Part shown: piece after piece, positions 1 through 10,867 of the stretch
Numbering within the stretch: position 1 is the first letter of the stretch
Layout of the letters: every line of letters starts with the position of its first letter
NCBI GenBank assembly: GCA_021014945.1
Contig: MU266611.1
Span: 1-32,260 of the forward strand
Source: Leucogyrophana mollusca
Lineage: Eukaryota > Basidiomycota > Agaricomycetes > Boletales
Direction of reading: 5' to 3'
Length of the DNA: 32,260 bases
Position numbers and translations under genes: made by a program
Notes under the pieces: model-generated
Seen by the model: only the letters and a program-made list of their open reading frames with translations
The model's database searches: none
Told to the model about the DNA's origin: nothing

Positions 1-135
1 AGACTTAAGAATCGACAAAGGTTGCGTAGGGTTGCATGCGGAAGCAAAACGTCGCAAACACGTGCTCTAAGTTGTGATAACGAGGTTCTAATCCACTACA
101 GGTAAATCGTGTCAGGATCTTCACGAAGAATGTCC
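1..135 (+). repeat. Left terminal inverted repeat
   Basis: Bases 1-135 match the reverse complement of 32126-32260 at 130 of 135 positions. Mismatches are at 96, 118, 124, 127 and 131, so the outer 117 bases differ at one position only and the inner 18 at four. The tip reads AGACTTAAGAATCGAC and contains the palindrome CTTAAG. Homology stops sharply after 135. The transposase gene ends 48 bases inside this repeat, reading toward the tip. Confidence 0.97.
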
Positions 136-182
136 GACCCCGGAAACCGTATGAACAGCTGCGTCTGGCCACGCACATACGA

Positions 183-3100
183 TCACTGCCTACGGCCAAC
201 TGGGGGATATATTGTACATATATCAGTTCTGTTTATATTCGAATTAGCTCGCTCAACCTCAAGAGGTAAAGGTAGACGCACTCTGTTCAATGATAATATG
301 ACCCGGCAGTCAGCTGATAGCTCCTCACAACGGTAAGGGCAGGTTGCGCAGTGGCTTATGATATCTGAGGCCTTGATGACCAATGGGGATGTCTGATCAT
401 GGAACAGTCGTGTTTCAATCAATGGATATCGACTATATGGATCGAATACGCTCTCTTGAGGGGATAATTCGCGAAACACTCCGATAGCTAAAAAAAATTC
501 CTGTAGAAGAGTTCCGTCGGCACCAGGGCGGGCATGGAGGAAAATCTTGGAAATACGTCCAGCTTTGAATTGATTGCACCCAATGGCGCGGAAGATGATG
601 AATGAGTCTCCTTTTGCACATGAGCTCGCTTTAAAAATAACGCCATCCTTGCGGATAGTGTCGCGGTACTGAACAGATGGGTTCAACGCCAAACCAGAAG
701 GATCATGAGAGTTGTGCAAGCAGAAATGAAGTGGGGCTGAGTCCTGGTTGACGCGAGTCAGAAGTTGGTTGTACAAATCGCCTGGCAAGTCCCGGAAAGG
801 TTTGTCGTTCGCAGTTGGTTCATCGCAACGAGACTCGTGTGCTCCAAGGGCCAAAAGATCATTCAAGAGTGTCCCCCGGAAATCAGTGCCATAGAACTGC
901 CTTACTATTGGCTTCAGCTCTTCCAACATCTGGGGCAAACCAATCTCGCGGTCGATCATCCCCTTCAGGTTCCCTCCTCGACAAAATGCCCTTGTGAATG
1001 TCAGCTCGAGCTCGCCTAGCGCGCTATAAGTTGTTCGAATGGTCTGACCAGAGACGTTTGCAACGTACCAATCTTGTTGTTCGTATTCTGTTTCTGTATG
1101 ATTCCGTTGTAACGCTCGAAGGGAAATGACCACCAGCCATGAACTGGGCCAAACAACCGGATACAGTTTGCGAGGTGAAGCGACAGATGATGACTGGGAT
1201 GGAGTATACCTTTTCCGAAGAGCTTGACGAGGGACGTAAGGTAGTAATGGAAGTTTGATTGAACAATCTCGATGTGATCATCAGAGGTTGACCGCATAGT
1301 GGACCACCGAACCGCAATGGCAAGAGCCAAGAAATTATCTAGAAGCTCCCTATCGTGAGGGGCCGAATTGTGTGTTCCCCACAATCGAACCAAGGTAATA
1401 ATCATATTCACAGCACATACTGTGCGCCAATGATCGGCCTTGAGTTTTCCGTGGCCCGCACTACCCAGGTTACGTGGTGCGCGGCTCATCCAGCTGGGGA
1501 TCAGCGTTTTGGCCATGTCAGCCCAAACTTCCTCCAACAGCTCTCTGCCCATGACTGGCGGTTCATCTTCCAGCTGCTTTCCGGCCAATGCTTCCGACAG
1601 GTCCCAGACAGACGCTGGGTAGACGTCCGGAACTTGAAGTTCTGCGCCTGGATTCTGTTGGAACTAAATCACATATCAGTAGGAATATAAGTGAAGCACT
1701 GTGAAGAAAACTGACCTTGGAAATGATGGCTGCTATATAATCTTTCTTGAGAGGATTCGCCTTTTCGACAGGCTGGACGTTGTTAGCATTCGCAAAGGCG
1801 ACAATATACCCGAGTCGAAGTGGCTTAAGAGATGAAGGAGATAACTTCTTGATGGCTTTAACGCATTTCTGTATTTCGATTGCTTGTCTTTCAGGATCGT
1901 GGGCGTCGAAACGAGGGGTGACTTTCTTGCTGGCATCCATTCCGAGGGCCTCGCGGAAGTGATGTGACACTTCGTTTAGAAAAAGGTTGTGCATGGAGTC
2001 GACTATGGGGAACTGTATCGGATCCCAATATGGTAAGCGCAGTAGTTCTGACCATCGAACGCGATGTTCCGACCAGTGCTTCTTACGAGCAGCCACCGAA
2101 GGCATTTGAAGCCACTCCCAGGCCAATTGTACATGCTCCCTCCAAGATCGTGGTCGGAATGCATTGATATCGAAGTTGTCAAGGTCGTCCAGCGTCGCAT
2201 GACAAAATGAGCACCCTCCTTCTGAAGCACTAAACGAAGCAAAGCCTGTCGCTTTTCGGATAGCAGGAAGGTCGCATACGAGCGGGATGACGACGGCACG
2301 CACCAAGCGACCGAATGGATGATCAGCCGTCCTCGTTAAGTAAACGCCAGTATGCCAGAACTGTAAAAGCTCATTAACCAGGGGTCGGAGGAGGTGGTTT
2401 ATCTGCTGTAGGTGCGGTTCTTTTGGGCCGGGTATAATACCGACAAGATATACGTTCTCCACTCGATAGCGCAGATGGATGGGTAAGTTCAGGCAGACCA
2501 TATAGACACCGCCTACTGCCGCACTTTTTCCGGCTTGACGGTTACCGTAAGGGTTGAACCAATCGATAAAAAGGCTAAAAACAAGACGAGCCTCTCCGTC
2601 AGGGGCATCCAGCCACGGGCGACCATCTGGACCTTTAAAGGTGCGGAATACCTGCGCATCCCAGATGTCCTTAATGGGACCCGAATTCCAGAGGTGGGTG
2701 AGGCGAGCTATGAATGATTGCGGGCGGCGAGCGGGTGTCATAGAAATGGCGTGTTCAAGGCCGGGTCTCGATAGCAGCCGACCTAACCATGATTTCATGG
2801 GCTGATGACCGAACGTGCGGATGGGGGACGAGCGCTGCATGCCTGCTCGTGCTTTGGTGAGTGGAGCTTCACACACAGGGCTACTAGCCGTCTCGCGGAA
2901 TGTGCATTTCTGGTCGGATATGTCGGCGCCATCTTCGGGTAAGTAGAGACAGAAACATTCTGGACAGCATGTATACAGGACGAGCTCGGGATCAAGATGA
3001 AAAGGCCGGAGCGCAGTGCGAATGTCACGCGGCCAATCATCCAAGTCCAACAGTTTGAGTACCTCCGATCGTGCCGACGAAGAGTTGATTTTACGGCCGG

Positions 3101-4168
3101 AAGCCTGGAAGACGTAGGCACAGGCAGATGTGACAACTACACGTAAAGCGAGGAGCAGGAAGTTGGACGCATTGCGGGGAAGGTTGGATAGAAGATGGAG
3201 GATAATTGCAGTCGCGATTGATGCCAGCAATGGTGCTGCGATAAGCTCAAGTTTGCCCAGAACATCAAAATGGATCGCTAATTCATGACATTGATTATCA
3301 GGTTGTGGATCACATGGTTCGGAGGTCGTGATACTCACAAGTATCGTATATGCATGAGTCGTGGGCTCTGGGCACAAGTACCTTCCCACCGACAGAGAAA
3401 AGTCCAACCTCACGCTTCCGCGCCTCCCACTGGTTTTCAACTAGCTGATCCAGCTGAGATTGATATGACTGAAGCTCAACGATCAGCTGTTTGCGAGCCT
3501 CGCGCAAAGCTATATTGCCCTGGTTATCGATCTGATCCACTGTCTCGATTAACTTTTCAAGGTTGTGATGATGGGTCATGAACAATGATGATTTGTTCCA
3601 GTTCAAAGAGATGGGTGGCTCGTCTGCTGTTACAGGGTCGCGGGCGAAAAACAGTGGCTGCGAGCAGAATTCAACAAAATGTTCCTTCTGCTCATAAAAC
3701 GTGTTCCGATATTGAGCTATCTCGGAGAGTATTCGAGAAAGATCGTTTTCCTGGGTCTCTAAATAATGCCCGGCTCGTCAGTCAGTATGTTATAAATTAG
3801 CCGTCCTTACCATCGATAGACTGATCCACGTCCATAGGGACGTCGGGCATGGGGTGATTAGTGCGTGCATCACCGCGAAGAACACTAGGAGATCTTGGTA
3901 GGCTCATACTTCGAGAGGCGACGATTGGGTCGGTATCGTCACGGACAGTCAATGAAGAAGCCAAAATGGAATTTTCGACGGTGTCTTGGACTTCAGATTG
4001 CAGAGTATCTGCGTGTGTAGCCAGCCAAACTGCCTCTTGCTGCTGATGCCGAGCGTACTTGGTAGATTTGAGCAACACACCCTGACGTACTTCGTGAGTG
4101 TCTGGGTCTCTACTGGTGAATGAACGGCAGTTATGGGCGTGGCATTCGCAGATACGCCAACGATGCAT
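183..4168 (-). CDS. CACTA-superfamily (Plavaka/Tnp2-like) transposase, apparently intact
   Basis: This is the enzyme expected to cut at the TIRs and mobilise the element. My exons are 4168-3811, 3758-3339, 3277-1716, 1663-1069 and 1015-183, giving 1255 residues with four introns of 52-61 bp, all in frame. Family marks seen: an N-terminal Cys/His cluster (HRWRICECHAHNC), a CCPECFC zinc knuckle near residue 363, FSLFIDWFNPYG with Asp near 498, VCDLPAIRKATG with Asp near 595, CSFCH near 615, PIVDSMHNLFL with Asp near 686, and HGWWSFPFERYNG near 960. The acidic residues fit a DDE-type RNase H fold; which ones are catalytic is inference. No internal stop or frameshift was found. An earlier in-frame ATG at 4336 would add 56 residues, and another frame there reads MEVCPTCNQSW, so the 5' end is uncertain. 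An alternative last splice (acceptor near 149) would end the protein at 96, inside the TIR. Confidence 0.92.
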
Positions 4169-4320
4169 GATGGTGAGTAGTGAGTGGGTGACACCGGGGT
4201 TGTTGACAAAGCGTGATCGCAAATTGATGTGGATCTTTGACCCCACGAAGTGGGGGAGGGTTCTTTTGGACAGAAACGGTCCTTTTCCCGAGTCCAAGAT
4301 TGGTTGCACGTGGGACAGAC

Positions 4321-4390
4321 TTCCATCAACAATCACACTTGATTAGCTAGGTCCATCAAGCTTTCATCAGCAATCACACCCGATCAGCTC
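4321..4390. repeat. Imperfect 29-bp direct repeat upstream of the transposase
   Basis: Two copies at 4321-4349 and 4362-4390 share the core ATCA(A/G)CAATCACAC followed by GAT(T/C)AGCT, 41 bases apart. They lie 150-220 bases upstream of the chosen transposase start. Position suggests a promoter element or a transposase-binding site, but this is inference. Confidence 0.5.
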
Positions 4391-4563
4391 AGTACAAGAA
4401 GCTGTTACATGATATTATAAGAGAGATGGAACAATTGTACACAAGAAAAGAAACATGCCAGAGGTCGTAGATATGTACTTTTAGGAACTTATGGGAGAAA
4501 GACACAGATTTGATCAAAGAAAGGTTACGATTGGATGGTTCTGTTAAGGTTACTTTGAAACAG

Positions 4564-5984
4564 CTAGGTGGAGAATCTCGCGCGCTTGCCATAGACGTCG
4601 TCAGGCTCCTCGGACCCTTCTTCTACCGCTCGTCTCTTTCCAAGCATTTTGACAGGGGGTAAAGCAAGCACGTCGTCCCGGACCTTGACGATTGCCATGG
4701 CGTCTGATGGCGCATCATTGTTGCCTACGGCTTCGGTGAATGGAGAGGTTTTGGATGTGTCTGTGGAGGGCATAATCATGATGGGGGTGGATGAGGGCGT
4801 TGCCGGCAAGGTTGGCGGCGTGCCCGCGTCATAAGCGAATGCTTGAACAGATTTTTCGGCGTGGGTAGCTCCAGCAACTCCGAATATTGAACCAGCGAAC
4901 CCGGAATTGCCCAGCATAGGGGCATGAGAGTGGTGATACATAGTAGCTGTGGGATCATACAAGCGAGTGACCGAGGGAGCAAAAGGTTGCTGGTACTGCT
5001 GTTGAGGCTGAAAAGCCGTTACGGTGGTGTTGTTCACCGAGGGAGAGTATTGGGCAGCCAGCGCGGATTGAGTGCTGTTTGTAGTGCTAGCCGTAGCATC
5101 ATACATCGTAGAGTCTACGTTGGAAAAGAGAAGCGGGAAATGCTCCCTGGATGGTGGGGCCGCAGGCCTTGCTGCAGTGCGTTTGGTTGGTGTTGCGAGA
5201 ATGTATCCTCTGCAGAGTGCACCAGTCGAGGCGGAGAGGGAAGATGGTCCGCATGGGGAAGATTGCGTGGTAAGCATCTCAGGGCCAGCCGTCGGTCCTG
5301 GGTGCGGGCTGCTCGAGACTACGGCTGCAGTTGTGAGCACACTTTGGGTGTCCTCTGGGCGAGGCCTTTGAACAAAAACCATCTGCTGTGGCCACTCGGT
5401 CAAAATGGTGAACGCTCCCCAAGCCTCGCGGATGGCTGCGCTATCGAGAGTAACAGAGCGCCTCCACTCCTTATACGGCTGAGTCGCGAGGAGGAGAAAC
5501 AGAAGTAGTTTCTCCCCATTGGGGAAATGAAGGTTCAAGGTTGTTTGCCTGCATTCAAGGCGTATAATAGTCTCCTTAAAGTGTGTCAAAGTGATGAGAT
5601 TGGCAATCTACTGTCCTTCCGAAGCGACATACCGAAGAGCACTGGGCGAGCAGAAGTGCCACGGGGTCTTCCGGAAGGTTGAGTTGCTGGACGATCATGG
5701 TGTTCGCAGACTTGATCAGTAGCCAAGCTAGAGGTACACTTCTCAGTGGAATTCCGGCGAGAAAGGGGGAGCACAACTTACGGCTGGAAGGTATCTCACT
5801 AGTAATAAGCATCAAAGATGCTTCTTCTACTGGCCCAATTGCAACGTCGGTATTGCCCCACGGCTGCGACACGCCTACAAACACCGTTGCAAAAATGATG
5901 ATAGAACTAGAGTAACGACATTGATGGGCGCCGGGTGACAAGGAGCATCACGACTTACCGATGAAGAGGGTTGGGGGTCACCAT
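4564..5984 (-). CDS. PWG-A: unknown protein with conserved N-terminal module, disordered middle and basic tail
   Basis: Spliced exons are 5984-5959, 5906-5782, 5727-5633 and 5574-4564, giving 418 residues; introns are 52-58 bp. I do not recognise a named family. The N-terminal ~125 residues are homologous to PWG-B at 9648-10303: both have SQPWG/SRPWG, then a segment ending ITSE or VASE, then PWLLIKSAN/PWLMIKSEN, and both have introns at the same two places and phases. The N-terminus lacks about 45 residues present in PWG-B, so this copy is shortened there or has a missed 5' exon. The remaining ~270 residues are Ser/Thr/Pro/Gln-rich and probably unstructured. They end in a Lys/Arg-rich stretch (GKRRAVEEG, YGKRARFST) that looks like a nuclear localisation signal. 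Role unknown; nuclear location is inferred. Confidence 0.75.
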
Positions 5985-6615
5985 TTCGTCAATAAAAGAT
6001 GAAGGTTCTGGGTTTGAGATAGAGGATTTACTTTTGTAAGATGGAGAAGGGAGAGTCGTTTGATGAGGTACCAGAGAACGAATACCTCGTCTCTTAAGTA
6101 GTGCCTATGCGTGGCGTGAGGACGTACAGTAACTGTAGTGACCTTTGTGCAAGCCAAGGGGGTGGGATGATTGGAGCTGCCAAACGGTCCTTTGTGGTCG
6201 CATGGTGAAGGGCTTCTGCGGTCGAGTCAAAGGGAGTGCCAAGGAACGTTTGTGCTCCAATCAGTCAAAGGGCGCAGAAAAGAGCACGGTAGAACGAATA
6301 GACACCCATGGAGGCACTTCGATTTGATGGGAGTTCATAGGAATGCAGAAGGCTTGATCTCGCCGATCATGGAAACATCCACTGCGAGTTGAACTTCAGG
6401 GCTGCCGATCAGCAGCTTGTTACAAATTGTAAAGCAGCGTACTTGATCAGAGGTTCCCAGCTACTCTACTCCTTTGACGATGCCCTTTATCAGCTTTTTT
6501 TTGTTCACTGTTCAGATTCCAGCATTCATCCCACAACGACTGATCATACGATTATCGCCCCGAACAGAAACACCTCGCAATCGAAGGTAAACTACAACGG
6601 GGACCTATAACTGTC
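5985..6615. promoter_or_regulatory. Intergenic: PWG-A promoter with repeated CAAAGG motifs
   Basis: No gene is supported here. The CT-rich 5' leader of PWG-A occupies about 5985-6060 on the minus strand. Between about 6138 and 6271 the sequence GTCAAAGG or its complement (G(A/T)CCTTTG) occurs four times. The same word recurs in the intergenic regions around 10.4-10.8 kb and at 24.74 kb. The short open frames in this stretch lack homology to anything else in the window and look spurious. Confidence 0.4.
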
Positions 6616-7563
6616 TTATGTATCTGTGCTCTCCGGAACGGCACTACGCTCTCGTTTACGAGCTTCTTGAGACGTATTTTTGAGATACATTGTTGCAAAA
6701 CTTTCTGCTGGCCAGAAATCTACGTAGCGAGCAAGTATCGGAAATTTCTCGCGAGCCTGTAAACGTCTGAGCTCATTCGTAGGCTGTCATTGACACACTT
6801 ACTTACTGCGTAGCAAAATCGAGCCATAAGTTCTGGTTCCTGTTCATGGTAGGGCAACCTGAGGTCAAAAAATCGCTGACAAAGGCCATGAATGGCATTC
6901 TGTGACCGCCAGAACAGTTAATGATGTTGTTAGACCATAAAAGATCATACATACCTGCATTTCCCTATAGCTAGCTTCGTCCCAGTGGAGGACCTCTTTG
7001 AGAGAGAAGCCTCCACCATTGGGTTTAGATACAGGACCTTCGGGACGCGCGATCTTAGCAAGACCTGCAAGGTGGTTATCTTACATCGAGTTATCCGGGA
7101 ACAGGAACAAACAACTAACCTTGCAGTGGGTTATTATACACCTGCTTCACAGGTGGGGGGGAACGAGCCTTGCGTATAGCTGATGGATGGGAAATTCCTT
7201 GTTAGCGAACACACACCAGGATCAGTGATATTTTAAGAAAAGCACCTGGCCTTCGATTGGGCAAGGAGGTTTCTGTCAAATGAACGGGTGCGAAATGAGA
7301 GTCCACGGCACTCAGGTGCTCTTTATGCGACATAGAATCAGTGGATTAGCGAGGCGGCAGGGATTTACGCACGTACGCGGTGCATTGGACTGTGACTGAG
7401 CCAGTGGCGGAATCTCGCTGGCCGGTATCGTAGAGATGCTGCCCCCCAAGTCTGCAGAGAATACACGGCGGAGAGTGCATTGGTCTTCATCTGGTGTTGG
7501 ACTACGTTCGATATCGAATACTTGTCGGATTGTCACGGGGGGGAAATAGCGTTTGTAATACAT
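6616..7563 (-). CDS. Five-exon protein of unknown function, with one probable frameshift in exon 1
   Basis: Exons are 7563-7246, 7179-7120, 7064-6955, 6899-6807 and 6756-6616, with four clean introns of 50-66 bp. Exon 1 opens MYYKRYFPPVTIRQVFDIER and stays open to LANPLILCRIK, where the frame meets a stop near 7309. From about 7322 onward the frame one base over is open (KEHLSAVDSHFAP) and continues through all later splices to YVDFWPAESFATMYLK and a Lys/Arg-rich end. Total exon length is 722, one base short of 723, consistent with a single missing base near 7324-7327. Either the gene is a recent pseudogene or the assembly dropped a base. The last exon resembles a motif I associate with hypothetical Agaricomycete proteins, but I cannot name a domain. 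It is divergent from WD40-A, sharing the 394-bp region between them. Confidence 0.7.
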
Positions 7564-7956
7564 GATTCTCGATGGCTGCCGAAGAAGAAAAATCCATCGT
7601 AGAGAGAAAGAGTTCAGACATCGAGCCCAGCGCACAAAGCAAGCGCCACAAAGAACTCAAGACCTTGAATGGGGTGAGAACTACCCACGTTTAGGCGCCA
7701 ACAGAAGCCAAAGTCGGTGCCAACCCTCATGCGGCCTTCAGGGCGCTGCTGCGAGTAGCTATAGTACTTGGCGTTAATTATATCATTTAAGTCTACACTA
7801 ATAACAGGGATGTTGAAGGAGGAGCAAGATCAATGCAATCACAATGTCCCGTAAACTGAGTGCCACGCCGCGAACCTCGTGGCTGGCGCTGGATGCTGAA
7901 CCTATGTTGCAGGGCTTAACTCGGTTCATCTTACATCAACTCACCATTCACGAATC
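7564..7956. promoter_or_regulatory. Divergent promoter region between the frameshifted gene and WD40-A
   Basis: The region separates two head-to-head genes and holds no supported coding sequence. Around 7770-7800 there is an AT-rich patch with TTAATTATATCATTTAAG that could serve as a TATA region for either gene. An open frame at 7562-7777 on the plus strand is the antisense of exon 1 plus noncoding sequence and is discounted. Confidence 0.45.
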
Positions 7957-9563
7957 ATGCTGGATATCGTTCCTCCAAGACTGCTTTGGACCAGCAAAAG
8001 TCATATTAAGCCGATCAACTGTTTATCTTTTTCTGAAGACAGCCATCTGCTTGCAAGTGGTGGTGAGTTACTTACTACACCATTTGACTCTCTTGTTATT
8101 TTAACTTGGAATTCACAGCGGACGATGGCCATATCTTGATCTATTCAGTAAGCAGCGGTAAACGTCTGGAAGATATCAGCACCAAGGAAGGCCCGGTCAC
8201 AGTACTGAGATGGTTCTGCGACAATCAGCAGCCTGACGCCCGATTTCTTCTCGCGGGCACTGCAAGTGGGACCATTCAGCTATGGAAACGGCAAACCCCG
8301 AGAGTACAGGCATCATTTATATGCGAGTGGTATTTTCTGACAATTTTTAGGAGTTGTTTCGCTTAAGTGGCCAGTTTACTGAATCAGAGGTGGAGATTCA
8401 AGATATCGCCGTACAAGACATATCCAAAATACTCGCAGTTGCTTCGAGAGGAAGAGTGTCAATACTGAAGCTGGACACTCGTGCTACCTGTGAGTCTCTA
8501 CCTACGCATACGCTTGGGACAGAAGCCATCCTAAGCCTGGCCCTTAGTCCCTTTCAAGCGCATTGTATCCGACCCTCCAATGTTACATCCTCCCAAGAAG
8601 GCACTGGCTCGTGCAGTTCATTTTTATAACAACGGGAAATTTCTGATGGTAGCTTTCCTCGATTCCAAGGAGATGTGAGCAATTTTGGCCGCTTTTCTAT
8701 TTTCTACCATTCGTCAGCTGATGTCCTTGGAAAAAGAGTTGCATGGGAGGTGTCTTCATGGAAAGAACTATGGCGCTGGAAACTTACCACAAGGATGTGA
8801 GTACGCCTACTGTGATGGCGCCGAGCTCTATTCACTCCACTCAGAGGACATACAGCGTGGTCCCCCGAGACCAGTCTCTTGCTCGTTTGGAACCTTGTTG
8901 ATGGTATTGATGTATATCATATCGGCGAGCATCCGGTATGGGTTCGCAAGTTTTGCGTCAGAGTAAAACGTAACAACGTGAAGCAAGTCGAGCTGGGGCG
9001 ACATGGTCAGCTGGCCATCAGCGGCAGCGATAGTGGGGAAATCTTTTTCTGGAATATTCAGAGCGGGGCCCAAGAACTCGTCTTAATTCACGGTTCTGGT
9101 TTGTGTAGCTTCTATCCCCACGCGTTAGCAGAGCTCTCACTTAGCACCCAGAGTCTGACCTGGTACAAATCATTACGGTATAGCACCAATCAGCCAGCTG
9201 CAACCAACGATATCTCACATTGAGTAGTATCACTCCCCGCAGGACAAGCAACATTATATTGCCAGCGCGACAGGCGATAACAACCCAACGGTGAAGGTTT
9301 GGGCATTGCATCAGGTTAGTCAATCAAAGACTGAGTCCAACTGAGGCCCACCGGATACTCCACAGGAGAACTGCCGGGCGCCTGAGGCCCAGGTACAGGT
9401 GCGACCTCTCGCGTCCGAAGCCCAGCCCAAGCGGATGGCCCCGGTCACCGCCAAAAGTGGCCAGCACCTCTGGTTGCCCGTCATTTTTGTTGTTGTTGTC
9501 GTTGCACTGTCGTCGACGTACTTGTACTCTCATGCGTGCTGTAAGATCATGAAGAGCATGTAA
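7957..9563 (+). CDS. WD40-A: WD40-repeat protein with C-terminal transmembrane anchor
   Basis: Nine exons (7957-8062, 8119-8303, 8351-8489, 8548-8674, 8737-8796, 8845-9098, 9152-9177, 9243-9314, 9366-9563) encode 388 residues in one continuous frame. WD40-like strands are visible: INCLSFSEDSHLLASG followed by GHILIYSV, LLAGTASGTIQLWK, LAISGSDSGEIFFWN and YIASATGDNNPTVKVWAL, enough for one beta-propeller. After a Pro/Gln-rich linker comes a hydrophobic run, LPVIFVVVVVALSSTYLY, about 12 residues from the end, giving a tail-anchored topology with the propeller probably cytosolic. The gene is paralogous to WD40-B at the right end; both contain a 254-nt exon at the same place and a following mini-exon of 26 or 23 nt ending in VQIIT/VQAIA. 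WD40 propellers are protein-interaction scaffolds; the partner here is unknown. It ends 84 bp from the convergent PWG-B. Confidence 0.86.
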
Positions 9564-9647
9564 TTATGGGAATATTATTGATGGATGCTACAACATCATA
9601 TATGAATTACAAGGGAACTGCAGGCATAGGGAGAAAGAGCTCTATAG

Positions 9648-10303
9648 TTAGCCACGAATACCAACGCGCGGGTAACCAAAAGGAACGGTGAAACGTTCCC
9701 AAGACGATTGGAGAACGGGGAAGGTAAAAAAGCTTGAGCGCTCGCGCTCTTGGATTGTACCACCATCCAATGCGATGTAACGGAAAGCCCAGAAAGCCGT
9801 GGCATCCTGAAAGTGGATGCGATGGAGGCAACCATTGATGTTCATCATCATTACGGGCTCCTGTGATGACCATGAGATTATGAGTTGATTATTCAGGATA
9901 AAAGCGAATGGAGAACAAACCGGGTCATTGGAAGGATAGAGCTCTTGACTGCCCGGGCTAAGGCGCTGAACAAGCGTCAGGTTCTCGCTCTTAATCATGA
10001 GCCATGCTATCGAAGAAAACGTAAGGCAGGCCCCACACAAGGAAATAAGGATTGACACTCACGTTGACCAGCCAGCTCAGAGGCAACGAGCATGACTGCA
10101 GCACGTTTGATTTCGCGAAGAGTGATGCCAGTTGTACCCCATGGTCTGGAGATACCTGCAGCGTTTGTTGCAAACAAAATGGGAGCACTGTGTGGATACA
10201 TCAGTGCAATTCGATAACTATGATGCCGGAGGACATAAACGTACAAGTCCAAAGGATTCTCGAAATCCAGAGGTGCGCTTGAGTGCGATGGTGGGGCAGA
10301 CAT
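9648..10303 (-). CDS. PWG-B: short paralog of PWG-A
   Basis: Exons 10303-10063, 10006-9921 and 9860-9648 give 179 residues; introns are 56 and 60 bp. Start at 10303 follows a minus-strand TATAAAG at 10430-10424. The N-terminus has YVYVLRHHSYRIALMYP, then AAGISRPWGTTG, VMLVASELAG, PWLMIKSENLTLVQRL and a last exon beginning EPVMMNINGCLHRIHF. The two intron positions and phases match PWG-A exactly, and that is what fixed the second intron: reading through it is also open but breaks the alignment. Unlike PWG-A it has no long disordered tail, so it probably represents the minimal folded domain, about 170 residues. The family and function are not recognised. It is head-to-head with RING-A across 564 bp. 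Confidence 0.8.
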
Positions 10304-10867
10304 ATGATGATAGTCGAGGGTGGCACTAGCTGCACGGCAGGGATGTATGAGTTAGGATGTATCGATGGGGAAGGGGGAGGATTTGTGACGATGATCTTGG
10401 AGGTCATAGGCATTGAAGGGCAGCTTTATAGGTCTGAGAGTATGTGATGCAGGCCATAGCTTTGTACGCTTGTGACCGTCTTGCGCCTTTGAGAGCCTTT
10501 ATCGGATTTTCCCCCATACATGCCTTTGTTAGCCAGTGGTTACGCAGCCTGGTAAGAAGATACTCACCCGATTGTGGTGGACAGGAGGTGACTCACCACC
10601 GCAAAGGAGATCAAAGACTCAGGACCTTGCTGTTATCACGATGAAAACGTATCTTACCATATCGGGCTTGTCGGATCTGACGGATCATGCAGGGGTGGCT
10701 CCGAAACCTTTGCGTACTTTTGAAAGCTGTTCCATACTCTTTGATGCCTTTGACCACCTTTCAGCCCCGGTTACCTGGAAGAAGTCAAAGGGACGTCGCG
10801 ATGTCAGGAGATATATAAGGTGCGGTTTAGCTCGTGTATCACATTCCCAACGCCCACCATCTCAAAC
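10304..10867. promoter_or_regulatory. Divergent promoter of PWG-B and RING-A
   Basis: A minus-strand TATAAAG lies at 10430-10424, about 120 bp before the PWG-B start, and a plus-strand TATATAAGG at 10811-10819, about 50 bp before the RING-A start. Between them CCTTTG/CAAAGG words occur repeatedly, for example near 10488, 10520, 10604, 10712, 10746 and 10786, some with the GTCAAAGG extension also found at 6.14-6.27 kb. No coding sequence is supported here. Confidence 0.6.

Noticed and set aside
5..199. Open frames reading out through both TIRs (5-199 minus, 32020-32256 plus) with a shared peptide
   Set aside because: The shared peptide is a direct consequence of the TIR sequence identity. TIR differences change amino acids, and there is no start or intron context supporting a gene.
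6145..6610. Short plus-strand frames of 60-73 codons
   Set aside because: No splice signals, no similarity to other genes in the window, and they overlap the putative promoter.
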